Shown: piece after piece, positions 1 to 7,824 of the stretch
How positions within the stretch are numbered: the first letter of the stretch is position 1
Layout of the letters: every line of letters starts with the position of its first letter
Origin: Cellvibrionales bacterium UBA4435
GTDB lineage: Bacteria > Pseudomonadota > Gammaproteobacteria > Pseudomonadales > Porticoccaceae
DNA: 19,548 bases
Direction of reading: 5' to 3'
Assembly: GCA_002390525.1 (NCBI GenBank)
Contig: DGPR01000004.1
Span: 1 to 19,548, forward strand
Made by a program: the position numbers and the translations under genes
Notes under the pieces: model-generated
Told to the model about the DNA's origin: nothing
Databases searched by the model: none
What the model saw: only the letters and a program-made list of their open reading frames with translations

Positions 1-6
1 AAGGGT

Positions 7-285
7 ATGGATAAGAAAGTTGGCAAACAAAAATGGTGTTTAAAGGTTGAAGACGAGCTAGTTAAACTGAATATTTTTAATTTGTGGAAAACATATAAAT
101 TATTTAGGGGTGTAACAACAGATTATTTTGTTGATAATTTCTACGTTTGCGATAGACCAGAAAATACTGCATACGAGTTAATAGGAAAACAAAATATGCA
201 AAGAGTCGTTTATTATCTCGATAGGAGATTTAAGCTCTACTTAACTGAGCGTTCAATTGCATATCTCTATAAGAAGGGCCCATAA
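7..285 (+). CDS. Hypothetical protein of 92 aa, possibly 5'-truncated
   Basis: I do not recognise this protein. It is small, basic and rich in aromatic residues, with many Tyr and Phe. It shows no signal peptide, clear membrane segment, metal motif or repeat. The first in-frame ATG is at 7, preceded by AAGGG only about one base away, which is too close for a normal ribosome binding site. The frame stays open to the window edge, so the true start may lie upstream and the gene may be cut. It ends two bases before the gshA stop on the other strand, a tight tail-to-tail arrangement. That an open frame of this length persists in AT-rich DNA with no overlapping gene supports it being real, but no function can be given. 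Confidence 0.5.
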   Translation: MDKKVGKQKWCLKVEDELVKLNIFNLWKTYKLFRGVTTDYFVDNFYVCDRPENTAYELIGKQNMQRVVYYLDRRFKLYLTERSIAYLYKKGP

Positions 286-287
286 GT

Positions 288-1877
288 TTACAATTTTTTT
301 TCGTCATACTGTTCATAATATTTTTTAAGGAATTTGCTAAAACTCATTGAATCAGCTTTCTCGATTATCGATTGGTTTTTATGAGACTGGATCGCCATAT
401 CTGTATATTCCTTAATTTTCTCTGGTCCAAACTCTCTCTGCTGCAAATACTTACGACTTTTGAGTGAAAGATCCATTGCTAATTGAAAAAAAGTTTTTTT
501 ACTTTTCTTCATAGCGCCCAGAATCTTTCCTGAGGGAGTTAGAGAGGGACTCTCTATTAATATTTCGAATTTTTTCAAAACCTTATTGTATCTCTTTGTT
601 TGAATTTTTTTATCTAAGATATTTGCCAGTACATACATTTCTTGAAAAATAGACTTACCCCAATCTTTAAAGGATCGCATTCCATCTGCATCATGAAGCA
701 TTAGATTAGGACTCCTGCCCTTTTCAACCATTATCTTTTGATTGACCAGTATACGGGTGTGTTCATCTTGATCTGAAGGCAAACTCTCTGATAACAAACA
801 TGTTAGTAAAAATAGATCCATAAAGTCTATCTGATCGCGGTCGATACCAATTGGCAAAAAAGGATTAAGATCAATGCACCGAACTTCAATATACTCCACC
901 CCTTCTTCAGACAAAGCCCTCAGAGGTGCTTGTCCTGTTTTACTCGATCTTTTAGGTCGTATAGGGCTATAAAATTCGTTTTCAATTTGTAAAATATTTG
1001 AATTCAGTTGCTTGTAATTTTTATTAGAATCTTTTAACCCGATCAGCTCATAATCTATAAACGGCTTAGCTAGCTGACTCCTGAGTGTCTTAATGTAACT
1101 ATCTAAGCTGTTGTAGCTAATTACCAGGTCTGCTTGTTTTTTACTTTGATACCCTAAATCACTCATTCTTAAGGACGTAGCATAAGGGAGATGTAAACTG
1201 TGCTCATCATTAGCAAATTTCATGAGGCTATGTCTCCTGTTTCTTGCAAAACTGCGGCAAACTGCAGGGGATGAACCAAATAGATATAAAAGTAACCAAT
1301 AATGGCGACGAAAATTCCTTATTAATGAAAAATAATTTTTTGTTTTAAAGTCCTTTAGGGATAAGTCAGATTTTTCGGCCTTCCTAAATATATCCATCAT
1401 ATCGTCCGACACTGAAAAATTATAATGAATACCTGCTACAGTTTGCATTAACTTTCCGTATCGATGACCAAGCCCTACTCTATACACATGCTTCATTTTT
1501 CCAATATTCGAGGATCCATAAATGCCGACAGGTATATTGCTATCACCATTTAGTTGACATGGCATGCTGCTTGTCCAAAGTAACTCATCAGAAATATTTT
1601 GATATGTGTAGCAGTGTGCATCCTCTAAAATTTGAATAACTTCGTCTACATCCGTTAATGGTGGTGTGATGAATTCAAGTAGGGCTTCTGAAAAATCAGT
1701 TGTTATTCGCGGGTGGGTAAGAGCAGATCCTAACGACTTAGAATGAGTATTTTGAGATAAAGTTCCTGATTTTGTTACACGCAAGCTTTCTTTTTCAATT
1801 CCCCTGGTGATATCTAAAAGAATTTTGGAAGATCCATGCTCACTGAGTAAATTTAGGCGATCTTTTGATAAAGACAA
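288..1877 (-). CDS. gshA: Glutamate-cysteine ligase, proteobacterial type
   Basis: This enzyme makes gamma-glutamylcysteine from glutamate, cysteine and ATP, the first step of cytosolic glutathione synthesis. The family pattern is clear: RGIEKESLRV near the N-terminus, SALTHPRITTDFSEALLEFITP, YGSSNIGKMKHVYR, AGIHYNFS, LPYATSLRMSDLGY, LQIENEFYSPIRPKR, and EYIEVRCIDLNPF. I prefer a TTG start at 1877. It has AAGGAAG just upstream and puts RG at nearly the same position as in E. coli GshA, giving about 529 aa against 518. The frame also opens at an ATG at 1934, but that ATG has no Shine-Dalgarno sequence and would add 19 unconserved residues. No gshB is in the window. The gene stands alone and is read away from the acx control region, so the intergenic elements could serve either direction. 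Confidence 0.95.
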   Translation of the reverse strand: MSLSKDRLNLLSEHGSSKILLDITRGIEKESLRVTKSGTLSQNTHSKSLGSALTHPRITTDFSEALLEFITPPLTDVDEVIQILEDAHCYTYQNISDELLWTSSMPCQLNGDSNIPVGIYGSSNIGKMKHVYRVGLGHRYGKLMQTVAGIHYNFSVSDDMMDIFRKAEKSDLSLKDFKTKNYFSLIRNFRRHYWLLLYLFGSSPAVCRSFARNRRHSLMKFANDEHSLHLPYATSLRMSDLGYQSKKQADLVISYNSLDSYIKTLRSQLAKPFIDYELIGLKDSNKNYKQLNSNILQIENEFYSPIRPKRSSKTGQAPLRALSEEGVEYIEVRCIDLNPFLPIGIDRDQIDFMDLFLLTCLLSESLPSDQDEHTRILVNQKIMVEKGRSPNLMLHDADGMRSFKDWGKSIFQEMYVLANILDKKIQTKRYNKVLKKFEILIESPSLTPSGKILGAMKKSKKTFFQLAMDLSLKSRKYLQQREFGPEKIKEYTDMAIQSHKNQSIIEKADSMSFSKFLKKYYEQYDEKKL

Positions 1878-2041
1878 ATTTTCTTCCTTGAGCAAAACTG
1901 ATGAAAAAACTTCAGAGTGCAAGCAATATAACATAAGCTAGATAGAATATAGCCTGACCAAGGGCATAATAATTAAAATTTATGCAATTTTTAACCCCTT
2001 TGAGTTTTAACTACTTTTTTTTGCTTTTTTAAAGAAAAAAT

Positions 2042-2062
2042 AATTAACAATTAACAATTAAC
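2042..2062. repeat. Three tandem AATTAAC heptads
   Basis: The heptamer AATTAAC occurs three times with no gap. A 7-bp period does not match one helical turn, so it is not an obvious regulator array. In DNA this AT-rich it could come from slippage. It lies nearer gshA than acxA. Function unknown. Confidence 0.4.
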
Positions 2063-2128
2063 TATAAGCGCACATCTGTCTTAAAAATAAAAAATTTAAA
2101 ATTAATAACTTACCGGTGTAATTTGCAG

Positions 2129-2151
2129 CAAATGATAATTATTATCATTTG
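2129..2151. promoter_or_regulatory. Fur-box-like operator, perfect palindrome
   Basis: Eleven-base arms flank a single central T at 2140, with all eleven pairs matching. The core is TGATAAT-T-ATTATCA (2133-2147), which is the 7-1-7 form of the Fur (ferric uptake regulator) recognition motif. A TATACT hexamer (2152-2157) directly abuts its right edge and could be the -10 of a rightward promoter, although no good -35 is seen. The site is roughly 350 bp before acxA and 250 bp before gshA, so its target cannot be assigned from position. The match to the Fur motif is direct. Regulation by iron is inferred. Confidence 0.65.
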
Positions 2152-2186
2152 TATACTTATAAATCTAAAATGTAGCTTATAAAATT

Positions 2187-2228
2187 ATTGGACACATTTG
2201 ACTTCTCATGGTTTAATTTGTGTCCGAT
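2187..2228. promoter_or_regulatory. Long-spaced inverted repeat, probable activator or repressor site
   Basis: GGACACA (2190-2196) is mirrored by TGTGTCC (2219-2225). The match extends to 10-bp arms (2187-2196 and 2219-2228) with one mismatch. The arms are 22 bases apart and their centres 32 bp apart, close to three helical turns, so two protein dimers could bind the same face of the DNA. There is no T-tract after it, so a terminator is unlikely. The bound protein is unknown. Known acetone carboxylase operons use enhancer-binding activators, but none is encoded in this window. Confidence 0.4.
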
Positions 2229-2405
2229 TTCATATTTGCTAATACTTTATACATTTAATGTATTTAGACAAATGGCAAATTTTGTGTATCGGTTTTGTTT
2301 ATAAATTGATGATATATATGTAATTTTTCACTAATATATAAATATAAAAAAGTAGTATCTGAGGGTATTTTTTGTTTTTCTAGCGTGATTTAAGTATTTG
2401 TAAAA

Positions 2406-2422
2406 ATCGATAGAGATCGATA
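2406..2422. repeat. Direct repeat ATCGATA with 10-bp period in the acx leader
   Basis: ATCGATA at 2406-2412 recurs at 2416-2422, one helical turn apart. Both are followed by a GAG/CGAG-like stretch that is GC-rich relative to its surroundings. The pair sits 70-90 bases before the acxA start, where a regulator or the mRNA leader could be. Each copy contains the palindrome ATCGAT. Confidence 0.3.
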
Positions 2423-2493
2423 CGAGGCGCAGAAAAAAATATTTAAAGCAAAAAATATGAAGTTAGAAACTCATAAAAATAGAGGATATAAAC

Positions 2494-4671
2494 TTGAACG
2501 ATTTAAATAACCCCGTCGAGGTCCTAGGGATCGATGCAGGCGGAACTATGACAGATACGTTCTTTGTGCGAGCAGATGGCTCTTTCGTTGTCGGTAAAGC
2601 ACAAAGTGATGCAGATGAAGCTAAAGCTGTACTTACATCTAGTGTTGATGCACTAGCACACTGGGGACGTACAATTGAAGATACATACCCGGAAATGGTT
2701 ACTTGCGTATTTTCTGGAACTGCGATGCTTAACCGTGTTGTGGGAAGAAAGGGATTACGTACAGGCCTAATAACAAGTAAAGGATTTGAAGATTTTCATA
2801 GAATGGGTCGAGCCATTCAATGTTATCTAGGGTATGCATTCGAAGATCGCCTACACCTAAATAGCCATAAATATGATGAGTCTTTGGTTCATATCCACGA
2901 TACTCGTGGTGTTACTGAGCGTATCGACTGTAAGGGTGCTGTTGTTATACCTGTGAGGGTAGAAGAAGCAACACAAGCTGCTAAAGAGCTTGTTGATCAG
3001 GGCGTTAAAGCAATCGCTATTAGTTTGCTCAGCTCTTATCTAAACCCAGCACATGAGCACGCGGTACGTGACGCTGTTGAAAAAGTGATTAAAGATAGCG
3101 GATCAGATATACCAGTATTCGCATCTGTTGATTACTATCCAGCACGTAAAGAAAGTCATCGTACTAATACTACTATCCTAGAAGCATATGCTGCTGAACC
3201 CTCAAGAAAAATTCTTGGTAAGTTAAGCGATACTATGCGTGCTAAAGGTGGTAAATTCGATGTGCGCGTGATGGCTACCCATGGTGGTACTATCAGCTGG
3301 AAAGCAAAAGAATTAGCTCGTTCATTAGTATCAGGTCCAATTGGTGGAGTTATTGGTGCTAAATATCTAGGTGAGCAATTAGGTTACGAAAATATCGCAT
3401 GTTCAGATATTGGTGGTACTAGCTTCGATATGGCGCTAATTACCGGTGGCAACTACTCTATCCATAAAGATAGTGAAATGGCTCGCTTGGTATTATCATT
3501 ACCTATGGTTGCGATGGATAGTATCGGTGCAGGTGCAGGTAGTTTTGTACGTATCGACCCTTACTCTAATTCTCTTAAACTAGGTCCTGATAGTGCTGGT
3601 TACCGAGTTGGTACTTGTTGGCCAGAAGGTGGATTGGATACAGTATCTGTAACTGACTGCCATATTATTCTAGGTTACTTGAACCCTGATAACTTCCTTG
3701 GCGGGATTTTAAAACTAGATGTTGAGCGTGGTAAAAAGTGTGTTCAAGATCAAATTGCTACTCCTATGGGATTATCTTTAGAAGATGCAGCAGCTGGTGT
3801 TATTGAGCTACTTGACCTTTCATTACGTCAGCACTTACGTGCAATGATCTCTGGTAAAGGATATAGCCCACGTGATTTCGTATGTTTCTCATACGGTGGC
3901 GGTGGTCCAGTTCACGCATACGGTTACACAAAAGGATTAGGTTTCAAAGAAACTATCGTTCCTGCTTGGGCTGCTGGATTCTCAGCGTTTGGTTGTGCAT
4001 CAGCTGACTTCGAATATCGTTATGATATGAGTGTTAACGTTGGCATAACTGAAGAATCAACAGATCAAGATTTAGAAGATTCTGTCGATCAGCTTCAATC
4101 AGCATGGGATACTCTGAAAGTTAAAGTATTAGAAGAGTTCGAAATCAATGGATTCTCTGAGAAAGATATCACATTTACGCCAGGATATAGTATGCAATAC
4201 CTAGGTCAGCTAAATGACTTGGAAATTGATTCGCCATTACCAAAAGTAAAAGGCAAGAAAGATTGGCCAGCACTTGTAGCAGCGTTCGATGCAGAATATG
4301 CTCGAGTATATGCTGATGCTGCCCGTTCGCCTGAGCTTGGTTTTGGTATAACTGGTGCAATTCTTCGAGGTTCAGTAGAAACAAGTAAACCTGCTGTTCC
4401 AGACGAAAAAGAACAAGGTGAAACCCCAGCAGCTGGATCTAAAACTGGTACTCGTAAGTTTTATGATCGACGCAAGTGGGTTGAAGCCGATCTTTATCAC
4501 ATGGAAAGCTTGATGCCTGGCAACAGAGTTGAAGGTCCAGCTGTGATTGAGTCGGATGCAACTACTTTTGTAGTTCCAACTGGCTTCGCAACGTTCTTAG
4601 ATAAGCACCGTCTCTTCCACTTGATTGAGACTGAAGATCTAACAGTCGCATTTAATTATGTTGACGCTTAG
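2494..4671 (+). CDS. acxA: Acetone carboxylase beta subunit (HyuA/hydantoinase A family)
   Basis: This is the ATP-binding subunit of acetone carboxylase, a cytoplasmic alpha2-beta2-gamma2 enzyme. It activates acetone and bicarbonate so that the alpha subunit can form acetoacetate. The 725-aa length fits the known beta subunit. The N-terminal hydantoinase A fold opens with the nucleotide-binding GIDAGGTMTD (residues 12-21). ATHGGTISW follows near 261, GPIGG at 281-285, a second phosphate-type motif SDIGGTSFDM (304-313), and a glycine-rich FSYGGGGPVHAYGY stretch. The start is TTG, supported by AGAGGA seven bases upstream; no better ATG exists before the conserved N-terminus. It is first of three genes, 25 bp before acxB. 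Arginine is coded mainly by CGT. The order and sizes of the three genes separate it from the related hydantoinase/oxoprolinase and acetophenone carboxylase families. Confidence 0.93.
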   Translation: MNDLNNPVEVLGIDAGGTMTDTFFVRADGSFVVGKAQSDADEAKAVLTSSVDALAHWGRTIEDTYPEMVTCVFSGTAMLNRVVGRKGLRTGLITSKGFEDFHRMGRAIQCYLGYAFEDRLHLNSHKYDESLVHIHDTRGVTERIDCKGAVVIPVRVEEATQAAKELVDQGVKAIAISLLSSYLNPAHEHAVRDAVEKVIKDSGSDIPVFASVDYYPARKESHRTNTTILEAYAAEPSRKILGKLSDTMRAKGGKFDVRVMATHGGTISWKAKELARSLVSGPIGGVIGAKYLGEQLGYENIACSDIGGTSFDMALITGGNYSIHKDSEMARLVLSLPMVAMDSIGAGAGSFVRIDPYSNSLKLGPDSAGYRVGTCWPEGGLDTVSVTDCHIILGYLNPDNFLGGILKLDVERGKKCVQDQIATPMGLSLEDAAAGVIELLDLSLRQHLRAMISGKGYSPRDFVCFSYGGGGPVHAYGYTKGLGFKETIVPAWAAGFSAFGCASADFEYRYDMSVNVGITEESTDQDLEDSVDQLQSAWDTLKVKVLEEFEINGFSEKDITFTPGYSMQYLGQLNDLEIDSPLPKVKGKKDWPALVAAFDAEYARVYADAARSPELGFGITGAILRGSVETSKPAVPDEKEQGETPAAGSKTGTRKFYDRRKWVEADLYHMESLMPGNRVEGPAVIESDATTFVVPTGFATFLDKHRLFHLIETEDLTVAFNYVDA

Positions 4672-4696
4672 TCAAGAAATTAACAGGAGAAATTAA

Positions 4697-7042
4697 ATGA
4701 CTATATTAGAAACCCTTAAAGGGGCAGAGCTAGGTAAATTATTGAAAAATGGTTTGTCTCTAGACGAGAACCGAAATGGTATCTTGGCGCGTGCGTCGGA
4801 AACTGGACACTATGACGGTATCAAAACATTAACACTTAAAGAGAAAGATCCAATCAAATACGAGCGTATTTTTTCTAAAGTTCGTGCAGGTTTGGTTAAC
4901 TCTCGTGAAGTTGCCAAGAAAATTGCAGCGTCACCAATCGTTGAACAAGAAGGCGAATTGTGCTTTACGCTTTACAACGTAGCTGGTGACTGTATTGCTA
5001 CTTCTACAGGTATTATTATCCACGTTGGTACCATGGGTGCTGCGATCAAATATATGATCCAAAACAACTGGGAAATTAATCCTGGAATCAATGAAGGTGA
5101 CATGTTCACTAACAACGATTGCCAAACTGGTAACGTACACCCTTGCGATATTGCAACTATTATTCCTGTATTCTTTGAAGGATACCTGGTTGCATGGGTG
5201 GGTGGTGTAACTCACGTTATTGATACTGGTGCTGTAGGACCAGGATCTATGTCTAACGGCCAAATCCAACGTTTCGGCGATGGCTTACAAATTACTTGTC
5301 GTAAGACAGGTGTAAACGATACTCCACTGCGTGACTGGTTACATGAAAGTCAACGTAACGTGCGTACAGTTAAATACTGGATTCTTGATGAGAAAACTCG
5401 TATTGCTGGTACTTCAATGATTCGTGAAATGGTTCAAGAAACTATTGCTGACGAAGGTGTTGAAGCATGGGATGTATTTGCAATGGAAGTAATTGAAGAC
5501 GGTCGCCGTGGACTCACTAGCCGAATTAAAGCTATGTGTATTCCAGGTATAGTAAAAACTGTAGCATTTGTTGATGTACCTTATACGCATCCAGATGTAG
5601 CAGTACCTTCACCGTTTGCGAAACTTGATTCAATTATGCATGCACCTTGTGCTATTACCGTTAAATCAGACGCTAGCTGGCGTTTAGATTTTGAAGGTTG
5701 TAGTCGCTGGGGCTGGCATACGTATAATGCAAATCCCACTGCGTTCACATCAGGTATCTGGGTGATGATGACTCAAAGCCTTGTACCTACTGAGCGTGTT
5801 AATGATGGTTGTCGTTATGCAACTCAATTCCGTCTACCTAAAGGTACCTGGACTAACCCAGATGATCGTCGTACAGCTCACGCTGATGCATGGCATTTCT
5901 TGGTTTCCTCATGGAGCTCTTTATGGAGAGGAATTAGCCGTACATACTTTGGTCGTGGTTACTTAGAAGAAGTTAACTCTGGTAACTCTAACCCTTGTAA
6001 CTGGTTACAAGGTGGTGGTATCAACCAAGATGGAGAAATCCATGCTGTAAATAGTTTTGAAACAGCAGCTTGTGGTACTGGTGCATGTGCGATGAAAGAT
6101 GGCCTTAACAACGCAGCTGCGATTTGGAATCCTGAAGGCGACATGGGTGATATTGAGATCTGGGAACTTGCAGAACCTCTTTTATACTTAGGTCGTACTC
6201 AAAAAACCAATTCAGGCGGTTACGGTAAATGGCGTGGTGGTAATGGTTTTGAAACGTTACGTATGGTTCATGGTTCATGTGACTGGACTATGTTCTTTAT
6301 GGGTAATGGTTACATGAATAGTGATTGGGGCTTGATGGGTGGTTATCCTTCAGCAACTGGTTACCGTTTCGAAGCACATAATACTGGACTCGTTGGTCCT
6401 GGTGGAAGAATTGAAGCCGGAAAGGAAATACCTTTAGGTGAAGATTTGAATCCAGACGATCGTCTATGGGAAAATCTTCTTGGTCCTGACGCTGAAGTTA
6501 AACGTGATAAGCAATGTATCACTACAGAAGCCATGTTTGATAATGGCGATCTGTACTTGAACTACCTACGTGGTGGTCCAGGATTTGGTGATCCTTTAGA
6601 TCGTTTGCACAGTGGTAAGCAGAGCATCGAAGAAGATCTTAACGAAAACTACATTCTTCCTGAATACGCTAAGAAAATTTACGGCGTTGTTTACACTCAG
6701 GATGCAGAAGGTGTTTATACTGTAGATTCAGCTAAAACTACTGCGGCTCAAGAACAAATCAAGAAAGACCGCATTAAGCGCAGCGTTCCTGTCAAAGAGT
6801 GGATGAAAACTGAACGTCAAAATATTCTTGACAATAAAGCTTCTCCACAAGTTAAGCAGATGTATGCTTCAAGTTTTGCTCTGTCAGAACCATTCCTGAA
6901 TGAATTTAAAACATTCTGGGATCTACCTGCAGAATATAACTTGTTAGAGTCTTCGTTGGGCATCCCAACATATGGTTCTACTAAAACTATGGACATCAGT
7001 GAAATGCCGGACTGTAAGCCCGTCATTATGACTGAGGAATGA
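4697..7042 (+). CDS. acxB: Acetone carboxylase alpha subunit (HyuB/hydantoinase B family)
   Basis: This is the catalytic, metal-binding subunit: acetone plus bicarbonate plus ATP gives acetoacetate. The 781-aa hydantoinase B-type protein matches the alpha subunit length. By comparison with the Xanthobacter structure, recalled from the literature, the Mn ligands map with a two-residue offset to Glu87 (EGELCF), His148 and Asp151 (NVHPCD) and His173 (GVTHVID). All four are present, so the active site looks intact. Other family stretches include FTNNDCQTGNVHPCDIAT and YLRGGPGFGDPLDR near the C-terminus. The ATG has AGGAGA six bases upstream. Nearly all arginines are CGT, with AGA rare, unlike epd or pgk in this window, which suggests strong translation. 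The gap to acxC is 80 bases and contains a hairpin. Confidence 0.95.
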   Translation: MTILETLKGAELGKLLKNGLSLDENRNGILARASETGHYDGIKTLTLKEKDPIKYERIFSKVRAGLVNSREVAKKIAASPIVEQEGELCFTLYNVAGDCIATSTGIIIHVGTMGAAIKYMIQNNWEINPGINEGDMFTNNDCQTGNVHPCDIATIIPVFFEGYLVAWVGGVTHVIDTGAVGPGSMSNGQIQRFGDGLQITCRKTGVNDTPLRDWLHESQRNVRTVKYWILDEKTRIAGTSMIREMVQETIADEGVEAWDVFAMEVIEDGRRGLTSRIKAMCIPGIVKTVAFVDVPYTHPDVAVPSPFAKLDSIMHAPCAITVKSDASWRLDFEGCSRWGWHTYNANPTAFTSGIWVMMTQSLVPTERVNDGCRYATQFRLPKGTWTNPDDRRTAHADAWHFLVSSWSSLWRGISRTYFGRGYLEEVNSGNSNPCNWLQGGGINQDGEIHAVNSFETAACGTGACAMKDGLNNAAAIWNPEGDMGDIEIWELAEPLLYLGRTQKTNSGGYGKWRGGNGFETLRMVHGSCDWTMFFMGNGYMNSDWGLMGGYPSATGYRFEAHNTGLVGPGGRIEAGKEIPLGEDLNPDDRLWENLLGPDAEVKRDKQCITTEAMFDNGDLYLNYLRGGPGFGDPLDRLHSGKQSIEEDLNENYILPEYAKKIYGVVYTQDAEGVYTVDSAKTTAAQEQIKKDRIKRSVPVKEWMKTERQNILDNKASPQVKQMYASSFALSEPFLNEFKTFWDLPAEYNLLESSLGIPTYGSTKTMDISEMPDCKPVIMTEE

Positions 7043-7064
7043 TCGTTAACTGAGACATTGAGAC

Positions 7065-7086
7065 AGTGCATCCATATAGATGCACT
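7065..7086 (+). other. Intercistronic hairpin between acxB and acxC
   Basis: AGTGCATC pairs perfectly with GATGCACT across a six-base CATATA loop, an 8-bp stem. No T-run follows, so it is not a standard terminator. It begins 23 bases after the acxB stop and ends 36 bases before the acxC start. Such elements often protect the upstream message from 3' exonucleases or mark an RNase cut, letting subunits be made in different amounts. The structure is seen directly; the role is inferred. Confidence 0.55.
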
Positions 7087-7122
7087 TGATCAACTATCAA
7101 TTAGACAAAAGAAGGTATAATT

Positions 7123-7623
7123 ATGTCTACATATACAAAACAAGAAGTTAAGCAGCTGGTCGATGGTACTTTAGCTTGGGACACAGTGCACCAAATGATT
7201 TCCATGCCTAAAGATGCAGATCGCTACAAGCTTTACATGGAAGTAATTCAAGAAAAACTGTCATACAAACATAAAGTTATTATGGCATTAGGACCACATC
7301 TAAACCTAGCTATCAGAGATGGCGACGAGGAAATTCACGCGTTTTGTGATTGCGGTAAAGATTTTGGTCACTATAAGGGAAACTGGAAGCTTAATGCGAA
7401 TATTTATGTTCGTGATACTGCTGAGAAAATGGACCAAGTATATCCACGATTGATGGCACCAGACACAACATGGCAGGTATATCGTGAGTACTCTTGCCCT
7501 GATTGTGGAACTATGCTTGATATCGAAGCACCAACACCTTGGTACATGTGTATGCACGATGTTCAACCAGACTTGAAAACTTTTTTTGAGTGGGTTGGTA
7601 TTCCAGCACCTAAAAAGATATAA
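7123..7623 (+). CDS. acxC: Acetone carboxylase gamma subunit
   Basis: This is the small subunit of acetone carboxylase, 166 aa as expected for the family. Cys75 and Cys77 (FCDCGKDFGHYKGNWKLN) and Cys125 and Cys128 (YSCPDCG) form a zinc-ribbon-like set, consistent with the zinc reported in the Xanthobacter gamma subunit. The conserved C-terminal part ends around PTPWYMCMHDVQPDLKTFFEW. The protein has no known activity alone and is thought to be structural, holding the alpha and beta subunits together. The ATG has GAAGG seven bases upstream. It is the last gene of the operon, followed after 18 bases by a strong terminator. It has the same CGT/GGT-rich codon choice as acxA and acxB. Confidence 0.93.
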   Translation: MSTYTKQEVKQLVDGTLAWDTVHQMISMPKDADRYKLYMEVIQEKLSYKHKVIMALGPHLNLAIRDGDEEIHAFCDCGKDFGHYKGNWKLNANIYVRDTAEKMDQVYPRLMAPDTTWQVYREYSCPDCGTMLDIEAPTPWYMCMHDVQPDLKTFFEWVGIPAPKKI

Positions 7624-7641
7624 GTTATAGGTAGTAAACAG

Positions 7642-7678
7642 TAAGTCCCAGCCTTCGGCTGGGACTTATTTGTTTTTG
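7642..7678 (+). terminator. Rho-independent terminator of acxABC
   Basis: A perfect 12-bp stem (7642-7653 with 7657-7668) closes a TTC loop; the inner part is GC-rich (CCCAGCC/GGCTGGG). It is followed by ATTTGTTTTT. It lies just after acxC and insulates secB from the acx operon. The stem also has A-rich sequence on its left, but no minus-strand gene ends here. Confidence 0.92.
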
Positions 7679-7824
7679 GATAAAATTTTTTAAATGTACT
7701 CAGTTATAATGTATTAATATATTCGTTAGGTCTCACTAACAATAATTTTTTGCCGTATATACATTTATATTTTGATTAATAAATTTCGATAAAGCTACTT
7801 TGCGATAAATTAAAGGAATAAGAA

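Larger units (their letters stand above)
1878..2493. other. Divergent AT-rich control region between gshA and acxA
   Basis: About 0.6 kb lies between the two outward-reading genes, with no convincing reading frame. It is very AT-rich, with many poly-A/T runs, so -10-like hexamers are common and weakly informative. Four structured elements stand out and are listed separately: three AATTAAC heptads, a perfect Fur-type palindrome, a GGACACA/TGTGTCC inverted repeat, and an ATCGATA pair with 10-bp period. The length is unusual for this otherwise compact window and suggests regulated expression of acxABC, of gshA, or of an unannotated small RNA. Confidence 0.6.

Noticed and set aside
1990..2045. 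Poly-T/poly-A hairpin as a terminator or small-RNA end
   Set aside because: Pairing of T-runs with A-runs is expected by chance in this region and lacks a GC stem.
2273..2287. Possible sigma-54 promoter (TGGCA with a G twelve bases on) before acxA
   Set aside because: The -24 half fits TGGCA, but the -12 half reads GTGT rather than TTGC. In such AT-rich DNA this is not enough, even though acx operons elsewhere use sigma-54.
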